From NCBI RefSeq assembly GCF_037038585.1, contig NW_027288732.1:2108001-2172000 (forward strand): a stretch of DNA of 64,000 bases, written 5' to 3'. Shown here one piece after another: positions 10,355-22,824 of the stretch; the first letter of the stretch is position 1; each line of letters begins with the position of its first letter. The position numbers were made by a program, and so were the translations under genes. Source of the DNA: Patagioenas fasciata (lineage: Eukaryota; Chordata; Aves; Columbiformes; Columbidae). The notes beneath the pieces are model-generated. The model worked only from the letters and a program-made list of their open reading frames with translations, was not told the DNA's origin and searched no databases.

Positions 10355-11242
10355 ATGTCAGCTGGGTGTGGCAGCGGAGCGCCCGCTAGGGGAGGGGGAG
10401 CCTGTCAGCCCCGGGCCTGTCACTGCCTGCTGTCCCCCGTGTCACCAGCGAGGCCTCTGAAAAGTTTCCAAAACATGCCCAGACTTGGCTCCAAAGTGGC
10501 CAAAAGTCTCCAAGAGACAAGTCGGGAAGAAGGATATGGAAGAGAGGGAGAAAGCCAAGGGAGCAGGCCAAAGGGAGGCAAGAGAAAAAAGTAGTGCCGG
10601 GCTGCAGGACTGAAATGGAGGAATTGAAAGAGGAAAGCCAGGAAGCAGGAGAGTTTGAGAAAAGGAGAGAGGAAAGAAGAGACATGCAGCCAGACGAGGG
10701 CTTAGTGAGAGAGGCTGGGACAGAGAACAGGATGAGAAGGAAATAAGGCAAGGCAAGGCAAGGCTAGGCCAGAGGACGATTCTTTGATTTATATTTTCTA
10801 CCACATTCATCTTGAGATGAGAAGAAAGCCATCAGACCATATGGATTAGGCCCAAACAAAAGCCCCGGCTACTTGAGACGCTTAGACTAAGTCTAAACCA
10901 CAAAGATCTTACCATAAAGATGGTTTTTATACTGTACTTTCACAATCAGCTGGCAGTACAAAAGAACAAGCGGCAGATGTACTTAGGCTGAGTCATGGTG
11001 GTTTGGTGCAGAGACCATGCATATCATGGGAATATTTCAGCATTTCTGCTCTGGTTTTCAGTGTATTACACCAAAACACCCACCTGATGACATCATTTCA
11101 AGAGCAAAGCAGCAATTTGCAAAATTCAACTTCTTTGGGGAACTGAGCAATTGCTGAGCTGATAGCAAGTCCTGCTGGGTCCCTGTCACCTGCAGAGTGC
11201 CCGCATCCTCACCACAGTAGCGGGCATTGTGACAAAGGTTCT
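10355..11242 (+). repeat. satellite unit M12 (A-B hybrid, 888 bp)
   Basis: Duplicate of M8 up to 11020. It then keeps B states (GCATATC, GCAAAATTC) where M8 returns to A, so the duplication ended or was overwritten here. Confidence 0.96.
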
Positions 11243-12136
11243 ATGTCAGCTGGGTGTGGCAGCCGAGCGCCCGCTACGGGAGGGGGAGCCTGTCAGCCCC
11301 GGGCCTGTCACTGCCTGCTGTCCCCCCTGTCAGCAGCGAGGCCTCTGAAAAGTTTCCAAAACATGCCCAGACTTGGCTCCAAAGTGGCCAAAAGTCTCCA
11401 AGAAACAAGTCGGGAAGAAGGATATGGAAGAGAGGGAGAAAGCCAAGGGAGCAGGCCAAAGGGAGGCAAGAGAAAAAAGTAGTGCGGGGCTGCAGGACTG
11501 AAATGGAGGAATTGAAAGAGGAAAGCCAGGAAGCAGGAGAGTTTGAGAAAAGGAGAGAGGAAAGAAGAGACATGCAGCCAGACGAGGGGTTAGTGAGAGA
11601 GGCTGGGACAGAGAACAGGATGCGAAAGAAATAAGGCAAAGCAAGGCAAGGCAAGGCTAGGCCAAACGAGGTTTCCCTGATTTATGTTTTCTACCACATT
11701 CATCTTGAGATGAGGAGGAAAGCCCTCAGACCTTATGGATTAGGCCCAAACAAAAGCCCCGGCTACTTGAGACACTTAGACTAAGTCTAAACCACAAAGA
11801 TCTTACCATAAAGATGGTTTTTATACTGTACTTTCACAATCAGCTGGCAGTACAAAAGAACAAGCGGCAGATGTACTTAGGCTGAGTCATGGTGGTTTGG
11901 TGCAGAGACCATGCATATCATGGGAATATTTCAGCATTTCTGCTCTGGTTTTCAGTGTATTACACCAAAACACCCACCTGATGACATCATTTCAAGAGCA
12001 AAGCAGCAATTTGCAGAATTCAGCTTCTTTGGGGTACTGAGCAATTGCTGAGCTGACAGCAAGTCCTGCTGGGTCCCTGTCATCTACAGTGTGCCCGCAT
12101 CCTCACCACAGTAGCGGGCATTGTGACAAAGGTTCT
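11243..12136 (+). repeat. satellite unit M13 (type C, 894 bp)
   Basis: First C unit. It has CTACGGG, TGTCAGCAGCG, AAGAAACAAG, GAGGGGTTAG, ATGCGAAAG, GGCAAAGCAAGG, TTTATGTTTT, GGGGTACTG and TCATCTACAG. It opens the homogenised core. Confidence 0.97.
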
Positions 12137-13025
12137 ATGTCAGCTGGGTGTGGCAGCCGATCGCCCGCTAGGGGAGGGGGAGCCTGTCAGCCCCGGGCTT
12201 GTCACTGCCTGCTGTCCCTCCTGTCACCAGCGAGGCCTCTGAAAAGTTTCCAAAACATCCCCAGACTTGGCTCCAAAGTGGCCAAAAGTCTCCAAGAGAC
12301 AAGTCGGGAAGAAGGATATGGAAGAGAGGGAGAAAGCCAAGGGAGCAGGCCAAAGGGAGGCAAGAGAAAAAAGTAGTGCCGGGCTGCAGGACTGAAATGG
12401 AGGAATTGAAAGACGAAAGCCAGGAAGCAGGAGAGTTTGAGAAAAGGAGAGAGGAAAGAAGAGACATGCAGCCAGACGAGGGCTTAGTGAGAGAGGCTGG
12501 GACAGAGAACAGGATGAGAAGGAAATAAGGCAAGGCAAGGCAAGGCTAGGCCAAAGGACGTTTCTTTGATTTATATTTTCTACCACATTCATCTTGAGAT
12601 GAGAGGAAAGCCATCAGACCATATGGATTAGGCCCAAACAAAAGCCCCGGCTACTTGAGACACTTAGACTAAGCCTAAACCAGAAAGATCTCTCCATAAA
12701 GATGTTTTTTATACTGTACTTCCACAATCAGCTGGCAGTACAAAAGAACAAGCGGCAGATGTACTTAGGCTGAGTCATGGTGGTTTGGTGCAGAGACCAT
12801 GCTTATCATGGGAATATTTCAGCATTTCTGGTCTGGTTTTCAGTGTATTACACCAAAACACCCACCTGATGACATCATTTCAAGAGCAAAAGCAGCAATT
12901 TGCAGAATTCAGCTTCTTTGGGGAACTGAGCAATTGCTGAGCTGACAGCAAGTCCTGCTGGGTCCCTGTCACCTGCAGAGTGCCCGCATCCTCACCACGG
13001 TAGCGGGCATTGTGACAAAGGTTCT
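12137..13025 (+). repeat. satellite unit M14 (type D, 889 bp)
   Basis: First D unit. It has CCGATCGCCC, GGGCTTGTC, AACATCCCC, GATGTTTTTT and TTCTGGTCTGG, an A body and B states only at CAGATGTAC/GAGTCATGG. Confidence 0.97.
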
Positions 13026-13919
13026 ATGTCAGCTGGGTGTGGCAGCCGAGCGCCCGCTACGGGAGGGGGAGCCTGTCAGCCCCGGGCCTGTCACTGCCTG
13101 CTGTCCCCCCTGTCAGCAGCGAGGCCTCTGAAAAGTTTCCAAAACATGCCCAGACTTGGCTCCAAAGTGGCCAAAAGTCTCCAAGAAACAAGTCGGGAAG
13201 AAGGATATGGAAGAGAGGGAGAAAGCCAAGGGAGCAGGCCAAAGGGAGGCAAGAGAAAAAAGTAGTGCGGGGCTGCAGGACTGAAATGGAGGAATTGAAA
13301 GAGGAAAGCCAGGAAGCAGGAGAGTTTGAGAAAAGGAGAGAGGAAAGAAGAGACATGCAGCCAGACGAGGGGTTAGTGAGAGAGGCTGGGACAGAGAACA
13401 GGATGCGAAAGAAATAAGGCAAAGCAAGGCAAGGCAAGGCTAGGCCAAACGAGGTTTCCCTGATTTATGTTTTCTACCACATTCATCTTGAGATGAGGAG
13501 GAAAGCCCTCAGACCTTATGGATTAGGCCCAAACAAAAGCCCCGGCTACTTGAGACACTTAGACTAAGTCTAAACCACAAAGATCTTACCATAAAGATGG
13601 TTTTTATACTGTACTTTCACAATCAGCTGGCAGTACAAAAGAACAAGCGGCAGATGTACTTAGGCTGAGTCATGGTGGTTTGGTGCAGAGACCATGCTTA
13701 TCATGGGAATATTTCAGCATTTCTGCTCTGGTTTTCAGTGTATTACACCAAAACACCCACCTGATGACATCATTTCAAGAGCAAAGCAGCAATTTGCAGA
13801 ATTCAGCTTCTTTGGGGTACTGAGCAATTGCTGAGCTGACAGCAAGTCCTGCTGGGTCCCTGTCATCTACAGTGTGCCCGCATCCTCACCACAGTAGCGG
13901 GCATTGTGACAAAGGTTCT
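13026..13919 (+). repeat. satellite unit M15 (type C, 894 bp)
   Basis: As M13, but CATGCTTATC (A state) replaces GCATATC. It is the first member of the first 2,672-bp trimer. Confidence 0.97.
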
Positions 13920-14807
13920 ATGTCAGCTGGGTGTGGCAGCCGATCGCCCGCTAGGGGAGGGGGAGCCTGTCAGCCCCGGGCTTGTCACTGCCTGCTGTCC
14001 CTCCTGTCACCAGCGAGGCCTCTGAAAAGTTTCCAAAACATCCCCAGACTTGGCTCCAAAGTGGCCAAAAGTCTCCAAGAGACAAGTCGGGAAGAAGGAT
14101 ATGGAAGAGAGGGAGAAAGCCAAGGGAGCAGGCCAAAGGGAGGCAAGAGAAAAAAGTAGTGCCGGGCTGCAGGACTGAAATGGAGGAATTGAAAGACGAA
14201 AGCCAGGAAGCAGGAGAGTTTGAGAAAAGGAGAGAGGAAAGAAGAGACATGCAGCCAGACGAGGGCTTAGTGAGAGAGGCTGGGACAGAGAACAGGATGA
14301 GAAGGAAATAAGGCAAGGCAAGGCAAGGCTAGGCCAAAGGACGTTTCTTTGATTTATATTTTCTACCACATTCATCTTGAGATGAGAGGAAAGCCATCAG
14401 ACCATATGGATTAGGCCCAAACAAAAGCCCCGGCTACTTGAGACACTTAGACTAAGCCTAAACCAGAAAGATCTCTCCATAAAGATGTTTTTTATACTGT
14501 ACTTCCACAATCAGCTGGCAGTACAAAAGAACAAGCGGCAGATGTACTTAGGCTGAGTCATGGTGGTTTGGTGCAGAGACCATGCTTATCATGGGAATAT
14601 TTCAGCATTTCTGCTCTGGTTTTCAGTGTATTACACCAAAACACCCACCTGATGACATCATTTCAAGAGCAAAGCAGCAATTTGCAAAAGTCAACTTCTT
14701 TGGGGAACTGAGCAATTGCTGAGCTGACAGCAAGTCCTGCTGGGTCCCTGTCACCTACAGAGTGCCCGCATCCTCACCACAGTAGCGGGCATTGTGACAA
14801 AGGTTCT
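13920..14807 (+). repeat. satellite unit M16 (type D with B end, 888 bp)
   Basis: D unit whose last part turns B-like (GCAAAAGTCAAC), losing the EcoRI site and 1 bp. Confidence 0.97.
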
Positions 14808-15697
14808 ATGTCAGCTGGGTGTGGCAGCCGAGCGCCCGCTAGGGGAGGGGGAGCCTGTCAGCCTCGGGCCTGTCACTGCCTGCTGTCCCCCCTGTTCACC
14901 AGCGAGGCCTCTGAAAAGTTTCCAAAACATGCCCAGACTTGGGTCCAAAGTGGCCAAAAGTCTCCAAGAGACAAGTCGGGAAGAAGGATATGGAAGAGAG
15001 GGAGAAAGCCAAGGGAGCAGGCCAAAGGGAGGGAAGAGAAAAAAGTAGTGCCGGGCTGCAGGACTGAAATGGAGGAATTGAAAGAGGAAAGCCAGGAAGC
15101 AGGAGAGTTTGAGAAAAGGAGAGAGGAAAGAAGAGACATGCAGCCAGACGAGGGCTTAGTGAGAGAGGCTGGGACAGAGAACAGGATGAGAAGGAAATAA
15201 GGCAAGGCAAGGCAAGGCTAGGCCAAAGGACGTTTCTTTGATTTATATTTTCTACCACATTCATCTTGAGATGAGAGGAAAGCCATCAGACGTTATGGAT
15301 TAGGCCCAAACAAAAGCCCCGGCTACTTGAGACACTTAGACTAAGCCTAAACCAGAAAGATCTCTCCATAAAGATGTTTTTTATACTGTACTTCCACAAT
15401 CAGCTGGCAGTACAAAAGAACAAGCGGCAGATGTACTTAGGCTGAGTCATGGTGGTTTGGTGCAGAGACCATGCTTATCATGGGAATATTTCAGCATTTC
15501 TGGTCTGGTTTTCAGTGTATTACACCAAAACACCCACCTGATGACATCATTTCAAGAGCAAAAGCAGCAATTTGCAGAATTCAGCTTCTTTGGGGAACTG
15601 AGCAATTGCTGAGCTGACAGCAAGTCCTGCTGGGTCCCTGTCACCTGCAGAGTGCCCGCATCCTCACCACGGTAGCGGGCATTGTGACAAAGGTTCT
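14808..15697 (+). repeat. satellite unit M17 (mixed head, D body, 890 bp)
   Basis: Head with GTCAGCCTCGGG and an inserted T in CCTGTTCACC, which shifts the short ATG frame. The body is D with CAGACGTTATGG. Third member of the first trimer. Confidence 0.97.
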
Positions 15698-16591
15698 ATG
15701 TCAGCTGGGTGTGGCAGCCGAGCGCCCGCTACGGGAGGGGGAGCCTGTCAGCCCCGGGCCTGTCACTGCCTGCTGTCCCCCCTGTCAGCAGCGAGGCCTC
15801 TGAAAAGTTTCCAAAACATGCCCAGACTTGGCTCCAAAGTGGCCAAAAGTCTCCAAGAAACAAGTCGGGAAGAAGGATATGGAAGAGAGGGAGAAAGCCA
15901 AGGGAGCAGGCCAAAGGGAGGCAAGAGAAAAAAGTAGTGCGGGGCTGCAGGACTGAAATGGAGGAATTGAAAGAGGAAAGCCAGGAAGCAGGAGAGTTTG
16001 AGAAAAGGAGAGAGGAAAGAAGAGACATGCAGCCAGACGAGGGGTTAGTGAGAGAGGCTGGGACAGAGAACAGGATGCGAAAGAAATAAGGCAAAGCAAG
16101 GCAAGGCAAGGCTAGGCCAAACGAGGTTTCCCTGATTTATGTTTTCTACCACATTCATCTTGAGATGAGGAGGAAAGCCCTCAGACCTTATGGATTAGGC
16201 CCAAACAAAAGCCCCGGCTACTTGAGACACTTAGACTAAGTCTAAACCACAAAGATCTTACCATAAAGATGGTTTTTATACTGTACTTTCACAATCAGCT
16301 GGCAGTACAAAAGAACAAGCGGCAGATGTACTTAGGCTGAGTCATGGTGGTTTGGTGCAGAGACCATGCATATCATGGGAATATTTCAGCATTTCTGCTC
16401 TGGTTTTCAGTGTATTACACCAAAACACCCACCTGATGACATCATTTCAAGAGCAAAGCAGCAATTTGCAGAATTCAGCTTCTTTGGGGTACTGAGCAAT
16501 TGCTGAGCTGACAGCAAGTCCTGCTGGGTCCCTGTCATCTACAGTGTGCCCGCATCCTCACCACAGTAGCGGGCATTGTGACAAAGGTTCT
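15698..16591 (+). repeat. satellite unit M18 (type C, 894 bp)
   Basis: C unit opening the second 2,672-bp trimer. It has CATGCATATC, unlike M15. Confidence 0.97.
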
Positions 16592-17480
16592 ATGTCAGCT
16601 GGGTGTGGCAGCCGATCGCCCGCTAGGGGAGGGGGAGCCTGTCAGCCCCGGGCTTGTCACTGCCTGCTGTCCCTCCTGTCACCAGCGAGGCCTCTGAAAA
16701 GTTTCCAAAACATCCCCAGACTTGGCTCCAAAGTGGCCAAAAGTCTCCAAGAGACAAGTCGGGAAGAAGGATATGGAAGAGAGGGAGAAAGCCAAGGGAG
16801 CAGGCCAAAGGGAGGCAAGAGAAAAAAGTAGTGCGGGGCTGCAGGACTGAAATGGAGGAATTGAAAGAGGAAAGCCAGGAAGCAGGAGAGTTTGAGAAAA
16901 GGAGAGAGGAAAGAAGAGACATGCAGCCAGACGAGGGCTTAGTGAGAGAGGCTGGGACAGAGAACAGGATGAGAAGGAAATAAGGCAAGGCAAGGCAAGG
17001 CTAGGCCAAAGGACGTTTCTTTGATTTATATTTTCTACCACATTCATCTTGAGATGAGAGGAAAGCCATCAGACCATATGGATTAGGCCCAAACAAAAGC
17101 CCCGGCTACTTGAGACACTTAGACTAAGCCTAAACCAGAAAGATCTCTCCATAAAGATGTTTTTTATACTGTACTTCCACAATCAGCTGGCAGTACAAAA
17201 GAACAAGCGGCAGATGTACTTAGGCTGAGTCATGGTGGTTTGGTGCAGAGACCATGCTTATCATGGGAATATTTCAGCATTTCTGGTCTGGTTTTCAGTG
17301 TATTACACCAAAACACCCACCTGATGACATCATTTCAAGAGCAAAAGCAGCAATTTGCAGAATTCAGCTTCTTTGGGGAACTGAGCAATTGCTGAGCTGA
17401 CAGCAAGTCCTGCTGGGTCCCTGTCACCTGCAGAGTGCCCGCATCCTCACCACGGTAGCGGGCATTGTGACAAAGGTTCT
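16592..17480 (+). repeat. satellite unit M19 (type D, converted tract, 889 bp)
   Basis: D at both ends, but GTGCGGGGC and GAAAGAGGAAAG in the purine tract match C. This looks like an internal conversion tract, shared with M22. Confidence 0.96.
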
Positions 17481-18369
17481 ATGTCAGCTGGGTGTGGCAG
17501 CCGAGCGCCCGCTACGGGAGGGGGAGCCTGTCAGCCCCGGGCCTGTCACTGCCTGCTGTCCCCCCTGTCAGCAGCGAGGCCTCTGAAAAGTTTCCAAAAC
17601 ATGCCCAGACTTGGCTCCAAAGTGGCCAAAAGTCTCCAAGAAACAAGTCGGGAAGAAGGATATGGAAGAGAGGGAGAAAGCCAAGGGAGCAGGCCAAAGG
17701 GAGGCAAGAGAAAAAAGTAGTGCGGGGCTGCAGGACTGAAATGGAGGAATTGAAAGAGGAAAGCCAGGAAGCAGGAGAGTTTGAGAAAAGGAGAGAGGAA
17801 AGAAGAGACATGCAGCCAGACGAGGGCTTAGTGAGAGAGGCTGGGACAGAGAACAGGATGAGAAGGAAATAAGGCAAGGCAAGGCAAGGCTAGGCCAAAG
17901 GACGTTTCTTTGATTTATATTTTCTACCACATTCATCTTGAGATGAGAGGAAAGCCATCAGACGTTATGGATTAGGCCCAAACAAAAGCCCCGGCTACTT
18001 GAGACACTTAGACTAAGCCTAAACCAGAAAGATCTCTCCATAAAGATGTTTTTTATACTGTACTTCCACAATCAGCTGGCAGTACAAAAGAACAAGCGGC
18101 AGATGTACTTAGGCTGAGTCATGGTGGTTTGGTGCAGAGACCATGCTTATCATGGGAATATTTCAGCATTTCTGGTCTGGTTTTCAGTGTATTACACCAA
18201 AACACCCACCTGATGACATCATTTCAAGAGCAAAAGCAGCAATTTGCAGAATTCAGCTTCTTTGGGGAACTGAGCAATTGCTGAGCTGACAGCAAGTCCT
18301 GCTGGGTCCCTGTCACCTGCAGAGTGCCCGCATCCTCACCACGGTAGCGGGCATTGTGACAAAGGTTCT
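17481..18369 (+). repeat. satellite unit M20 (C head / D body chimera, 889 bp)
   Basis: C states (CTACGGG, TCAGCAGC, AAGAAACAAG) up to about 17642, then D states from GAGGGCTTAG (17827) onward with three GGCAA. The junction lies in the purine-rich tract. Confidence 0.96.
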
Positions 18370-19263
18370 ATGTCAGCTGGGTGTGGCAGCCGAGCGCCCG
18401 CTAGGGGAGGGGGAGCCTGTCAGCCCCGGGCCTGTCACTGCCTGCTGTCCCCCCTGTCACCAGCGAGGCCTCTGAAAAGTTTCCAAAACATGCCCAGACT
18501 TGGCTCCAAAGTGGCCAAAAGTCTCCAAGAAACAAGTCGGGAAGAAGGATATGGAAGAGAGGGAGAAAGCCAAGGGAGCAGGCCAAAGGGAGGCAAGAGA
18601 AAAAAGTAGTGCGGGGCTGCAGGACTGAAATGGAGGAATTGAAAGAGGAAAGCCAGGAAGCAGGAGAGTTTGAGAAAAGGAGAGAGGAAAGAAGAGACAT
18701 GCAGCCAGACGAGGGGTTAGTGAGAGAGGCTGGGACAGAGAACAGGATGCGAAAGAAATAAGGCAAAGCAAGGCAAGGCAAGGCTAGGCCAAACGAGGTT
18801 TCCCTGATTTATGTTTTCTACCACATTCATCTTGAGATGAGGAGGAAAGCCCTCAGACCTTATGGATTAGGCCCAAACAAAAGCCCCGGCTACTTGAGAC
18901 ACTTAGACTAAGTCTAAACCACAAAGATCTTACCATAAAGATGGTTTTTATACTGTACTTTCACAATCAGCTGGCAGTACAAAAGAACAAGCGGCAGATG
19001 TACTTAGGCTGAGTCATGGTGGTTTGGTGCAGAGACCATGCATATCATGGGAATATTTCAGCATTTCTGCTCTGGTTTTCAGTGTATTACACCAAAACAC
19101 CCACCTGATGACATCATTTCAAGAGCAAAGCAGCAATTTGCAGAATTCAGCTTCTTTGGGGTACTGAGCAATTGCTGAGCTGACAGCAAGTCCTGCTGGG
19201 TCCCTGTCATCTACAGTGTTCCCGCATCCTCACCACAGTAGCGGGCATTGTGACAAAGGTTCT
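18370..19263 (+). repeat. satellite unit M21 (type C variant, 894 bp)
   Basis: C unit, but with CTAGGGG and TGTCACCAGCG at the head. A private GTGTTCCCGC change disturbs the hairpin arm at its end. Confidence 0.97.
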
Positions 19264-20152
19264 ATGTCAGCTGGGTGTGGCAGCCGATCGCCCGCTAGGG
19301 GAGGGGGAGCCTGTCAGCCCCGGGCTTGTCACTGCCTGCTGTCCCTCCTGTCACCAGCGAGGCCTCTGAAAAGTTTCCAAAACATCCCCAGACTTGGCTC
19401 CAAAGTGGCCAAAAGTCTCCAAGAGACAAGTCGGGAAGAAGGATATGGAAGAGAGGGAGAAAGCCAAGGGAGCAGGCCAAAGGGAGGCAAGAGAAAAAAG
19501 TAGTGCGGGGCTGCAGGACTGAAATGGAGGAATTGAAAGAGGAAAGCCAGGAAGCAGGAGAGTTTGAGAAAAGGAGAGAGGAAAGAAGAGACATGCAGCC
19601 AGACGAGGGCTTAGTGAGAGAGGCTGGGACAGAGAACAGGATGAGAAGGAAATAAGGCAAGGCAAGGCAAGGCTAGGCCAAAGGACGTTTCTTTGATTTA
19701 TATTTTCTACCACATTCATCTTGAGATGAGAGGAAAGCCATCAGACGTTATGGATTAGGCCCAAACAAAAGCCCCGGCTACTTGAGACACTTAGACTAAG
19801 CCTAAACCAGAAAGATCTCTCCATAAAGATGTTTTTTATACTGTACTTCCACAATCAGCTGGCAGTACAAAAGAACAAGCGGCAGATGTACTTAGGCTGA
19901 GTCATGGTGGTTTGGTGCAGAGACCATGCTTATCATGGGAATATTTCAGCATTTCTGGTCTGGTTTTCAGTGTATTACACCAAAACACCCACCTGATGAC
20001 ATCATTTCAAGAGCAAAAGCAGCAATTTGCAGAATTCAGCTTCTTTGGGGAACTGAGCAATTGCTGAGCTGACAGCAAGTCCTGCTGGGTCCCTGTCACC
20101 TGCAGAGTGCCCGCATCCTCACCACGGTAGCGGGCATTGTGACAAAGGTTCT
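19264..20152 (+). repeat. satellite unit M22 (type D, converted tract, 889 bp)
   Basis: As M19, with CAGACGTTATGG. Confidence 0.96.
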
Positions 20153-21041
20153 ATGTCAGCTGGGTGTGGCAGCCGAGCGCCCGCTACGGGAGGGGGAGCC
20201 TGTCAGCCCCGGGCCTGTCACTGCCTGCTGTCCCCCCTGTCACCAGCGAGGCCTCTGAAAAGTTTCCAAAACATGCCCAGACTTGGCTCCAAAGTGGCCA
20301 AAAGTCTCCAAGAAACAAGTCGGGAAGAAGGATATGGAAGAGAGGGAGAAAGCCAAGGGAGCAGGCCAAAGGGAGGCAAGAGAAAAAAGTAGTGCGGGGC
20401 TGCAGGACTGAAATGGAGGAATTGAAAGAGGAAGGCCAGGAAGCAGGAGAGTTTGAGAAAAGGAGAGAGGAAAGAAGAGACATGCAGCCAGACGAGGGCT
20501 TAGTGAGAGAGGCTGGGACAGAGAACAGGATGAGAAGGAAATAAGGCAAGGCAAGGCAAGGCTAGGCCAAAGGACGTTTCTTTGATTTATATTTTCTACC
20601 ACATTCATCTTGAGATGAGAGGAAAGCCATCAGACGTTATGGATTAGGCCCAAACAAAAGCCCCGGCTACTTGAGACACTTAGACTAAGCCTAAACCAGA
20701 AAGATCTCTCCATAAAGATGTTTTTTATACTGTACTTCCACAATCAGCTGGCAGTACAAAAGAACAAGCGGCAGATGTACTTAGGCTGAGTCATGGTGGT
20801 TTGGTGCAGAGACCATGCTTATCATGGGAATATTTCAGCATTTCTGGTCTGGTTTTCAGTGTATTACACCAAAACACCCACCTGATGACATCATTTCAAG
20901 AGCAAAAGCAGCAATTTGCAGAATTCAGCTTCTTTGGGGAACTGAGCAATTGCTGAGCTGACAGCAAGTCCTGCTGGGTCCCTGTCACCTGCAGAGTGCC
21001 CGCATCCTCACCACGGTAGCGGGCATTGTGACAAAGGTTCT
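20153..21041 (+). repeat. satellite unit M23 (C head / D body chimera, 889 bp)
   Basis: Same arrangement as M20 but with TGTCACCAGCG and a private GAGGAAGGCC. Third member of the third trimer. Confidence 0.96.
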
Positions 21042-21935
21042 ATGTCAGCTGGGTGTGGCAGCCGAGCGCCCGCTACGGGAGGGGGAGCCTGTCAGCCCCG
21101 GGCCTGTCACTGCCTGCTGTCCCCCCTGTCAGCAGCGAGGCCTCTGAAAAGTTTCCAAAACATGCCCAGACTTGGCTCCAAAGTGGCCAAAAGTCTCCAA
21201 GAAACAAGTCGGGAAGAAGGATATGGAAGAGAGGGAGAAAGCCAAGGGAGCAGGCCAAAGGGAGGCAAGAGAAAAAAGTAGTGCGGGGCTGCAGGACTGA
21301 AATGGAGGAATTGAAAGAGGAAAGCCAGGAAGCAGGAGAGTTTGAGAAAAGGAGAGAGGAAAGAAGAGACATGCAGCCAGACGAGGGGTTAGTGAGAGAG
21401 GCTGGGACAGAGAACAGGATGCGAAAGAAATAAGGCAAAGCAAGGCAAGGCAAGGCTAGGCCAAACGAGGTTTCCCTGATTTATGTTTTCTACCACATTC
21501 ATCTTGAGATGAGGAGGAAAGCCCTCAGACCTTATGGATTAGGCCCAAACAAAAGCCCCGGCTACTTGAGACACTTAGACTAAGTCTAAACCACAAAGAT
21601 CTTACCATAAAGATGGTTTTTATACTGTACTTTCACAATCAGCTGGCAGTACAAAAGAACAAGCGGCAGATGTACTTAGGCTGAGTCATGGTGGTTTGGT
21701 GCAGAGACCATGCATATCATGGGAATATTTCAGCATTTCTGCTCTGGTTTTCAGTGTATTACACCAAAACACCCACCTGATGACATCATTTCAAGAGCAA
21801 AGCAGCAATTTGCAGAATTCAGCTTCTTTGGGGTACTGAGCAATTGCTGAGCTGACAGCAAGTCCTGCTGGGTCCCTGTCATCTACAGTGTGCCCGCATC
21901 CTCACCACAGTAGCGGGCATTGTGACAAAGGTTCT
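21042..21935 (+). repeat. satellite unit M24 (type C, 894 bp)
   Basis: C unit. The array returns from trimers to C/D dimers here. Confidence 0.97.
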
Positions 21936-22824
21936 ATGTCAGCTGGGTGTGGCAGCCGATCGCCCGCTAGGGGAGGGGGAGCCTGTCAGCCCCGGGCTTG
22001 TCACTGCCTGCTGTCCCTCCTGTCACCAGCGAGGCCTCTGAAAAGTTTCCAAAACATCCCCAGACTTGGCTCCAAAGTGGCCAAAAGTCTCCAAGAGACA
22101 AGTCGGGAAGAAGGATATGGAAGAGAGGGAGAAAGCCAAGGGAGCAGGCCAAAGGGAGGCAAGAGAAAAAAGTAGTGCCGGGCTGCAGGACTGAAATGGA
22201 GGAATTGAAAGACGAAAGCCAGGAAGCAGGAGAGTTTGAGAAAAGGAGAGAGGAAAGAAGAGACATGCAGCCAGACGAGGGCTTAGTGAGAGAGGCTGGG
22301 ACAGAGAACAGGATGAGAAGGAAATAAGGCAAGGCAAGGCAAGGCTAGGCCAAAGGACGTTTCTTTGATTTATATTTTCTACCACATTCATCTTGAGATG
22401 AGAGGAAAGCCATCAGACGTTATGGATTAGGCCCAAACAAAAGCCCCGGCTACTTGAGACACTTAGACTAAGCCTAAACCAGAAAGATCTCTCCATAAAG
22501 ATGTTTTTTATACTGTACTTCCACAATCAGCTGGCAGTACAAAAGAACAAGCGGCAGATGTACTTAGGCTGAGTCATGGTGGTTTGGTGCAGAGACCATG
22601 CTTATCATGGGAATATTTCAGCATTTCTGGTCTGGTTTTCAGTGTATTACACCAAAACACCCACCTGATGACATCATTTCAAGAGCAAAAGCAGCAATTT
22701 GCAGAATTCAGCTTCTTTGGGGAACTGAGCAATTGCTGAGCTGACAGCAAGTCCTGCTGGGTCCCTGTCACCTGCAGAGTGCCCGCATCCTCACCACGGT
22801 AGCGGGCATTGTGACAAAGGTTCT
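21936..22824 (+). repeat. satellite unit M25 (type D, 889 bp)
   Basis: D unit with GTGCCGGGC, GAAAGACGAAAG and CAGACGTTATGG. Confidence 0.97.

Larger units (their letters stand above)
8173..11020 (+). repeat. tetramer duplication, copy 2
   Basis: Second copy of the segment at 4612-7458, covering the end of M9, M10, M11 and most of M12. The left join lies inside hybrid unit M9. The right join lies in M12, where the A allele GCTTATC of M8 is replaced by GCATATC. Confidence 0.9.
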
